14,811 bases of DNA from CALEUX01 sp964608615 (GTDB lineage: Bacteria > Bacteroidota > Bacteroidia > Bacteroidales > Marinilabiliaceae), in the NCBI GenBank assembly GCA_964608615.1, contig CAZSQG010000090.1, positions 1 through 14,811 on the forward strand, given 5' to 3'. The notes beneath the pieces were generated by a model. It was not told the origin of the DNA. It saw only the letters and a program-made list of their open reading frames with translations, and ran no database searches. Made by a program: the position numbers and the translations under genes. Each line of letters starts with the position of its first letter. Position 1 is the first letter of the stretch. Below are positions 14,751 through 14,811 of this stretch, in pieces.

Positions 14751-14811
14751 TTATATTTAGTCTTTATAAGAAAACGCCAAATACTGCGTTACTCTCGTTT
14801 TTGAAACAGTC

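Noticed and set aside
9494..14793. 11-base match ACTGCGTTACT at 9494-9504 and 14783-14793
   Set aside because: Several shared 11-mers are expected by chance in a window this long. The first copy is part of a terminator stem and the second lies in unassigned sequence.
1..14811. Mobile element, CRISPR array, prophage or defence system
   Set aside because: No transposase, integrase, regularly spaced repeat or nuclease gene was seen. All long frames belong to housekeeping, regulation or transport families.

Overview
The window is an ordinary-looking stretch of a Bacteroidota chromosome. It is AT-rich, and several genes are preceded by the TAnnTTTG -7 element known for the Bacteroides primary sigma factor. 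Upstream Shine-Dalgarno sequences are weak or absent. The protein families also fit: a TonB-dependent receptor with an N-terminal carboxypeptidase-regulatory-like domain, a lipoprotein with an acidic tail after the lipid-anchored Cys, a SPOR lipoprotein and a PiT-type transporter of about 750 aa. The order within the phylum cannot be fixed from this sequence. No mobile element, CRISPR array or phage gene is visible.

Layout. Positions 1-54 hold the 5' part of a minus-strand CAT-anticodon tRNA with a good promoter. A HAD phosphatase (381-992, +) converges on a SPOR lipoprotein (1073-1507, -). Next comes a minus-strand two-component operon, histidine kinase (2303-3346) then OmpR-type regulator (1599-2300), divergent from a phosphate transporter of the PiT family with a PhoU-like C-terminal extension (3758-6034, +). 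The 411-base gap between them carries two sets of direct repeats with 10-11 base spacing, the architecture of a PHO box. An ABC-F translation factor follows (6179-7825, +). Then comes a minus-strand pair, ECF sigma factor (8293-8838) and small two-TM membrane protein (7930-8289), divergent from a DUF6249-like membrane protein (8990-9415, +). A coiled-coil membrane protein of unknown function (9525-10175, -) is separated by 522 noncoding bases from a two-gene plus-strand operon: a TonB-dependent receptor (10698-13442) and a beta-helix-like lipoprotein (13477-14646), closed by a clear terminator.

How the genes fit together. Two regulatory circuits can be read from the DNA. One is a probable phosphate circuit: a PhoR/PhoB-like pair, a PiT-PhoU-like transporter and PHO-box-like repeats. 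Its kinase lacks room for a sensor domain, so the transporter's PhoU-like tail is a candidate signal source. The other is a probable self-regulated ECF sigma module: the same bipartite motif TGTAAC-N16-CGTC occurs once on each strand between the sigma gene and the DUF6249-like gene, placed to drive both. It also corrects both start codons. The receptor/lipoprotein pair is the best candidate for an incompletely described function: an outer-membrane uptake system with a predicted beta-helix surface lipoprotein where a SusD protein would usually be. Its substrate is unknown.
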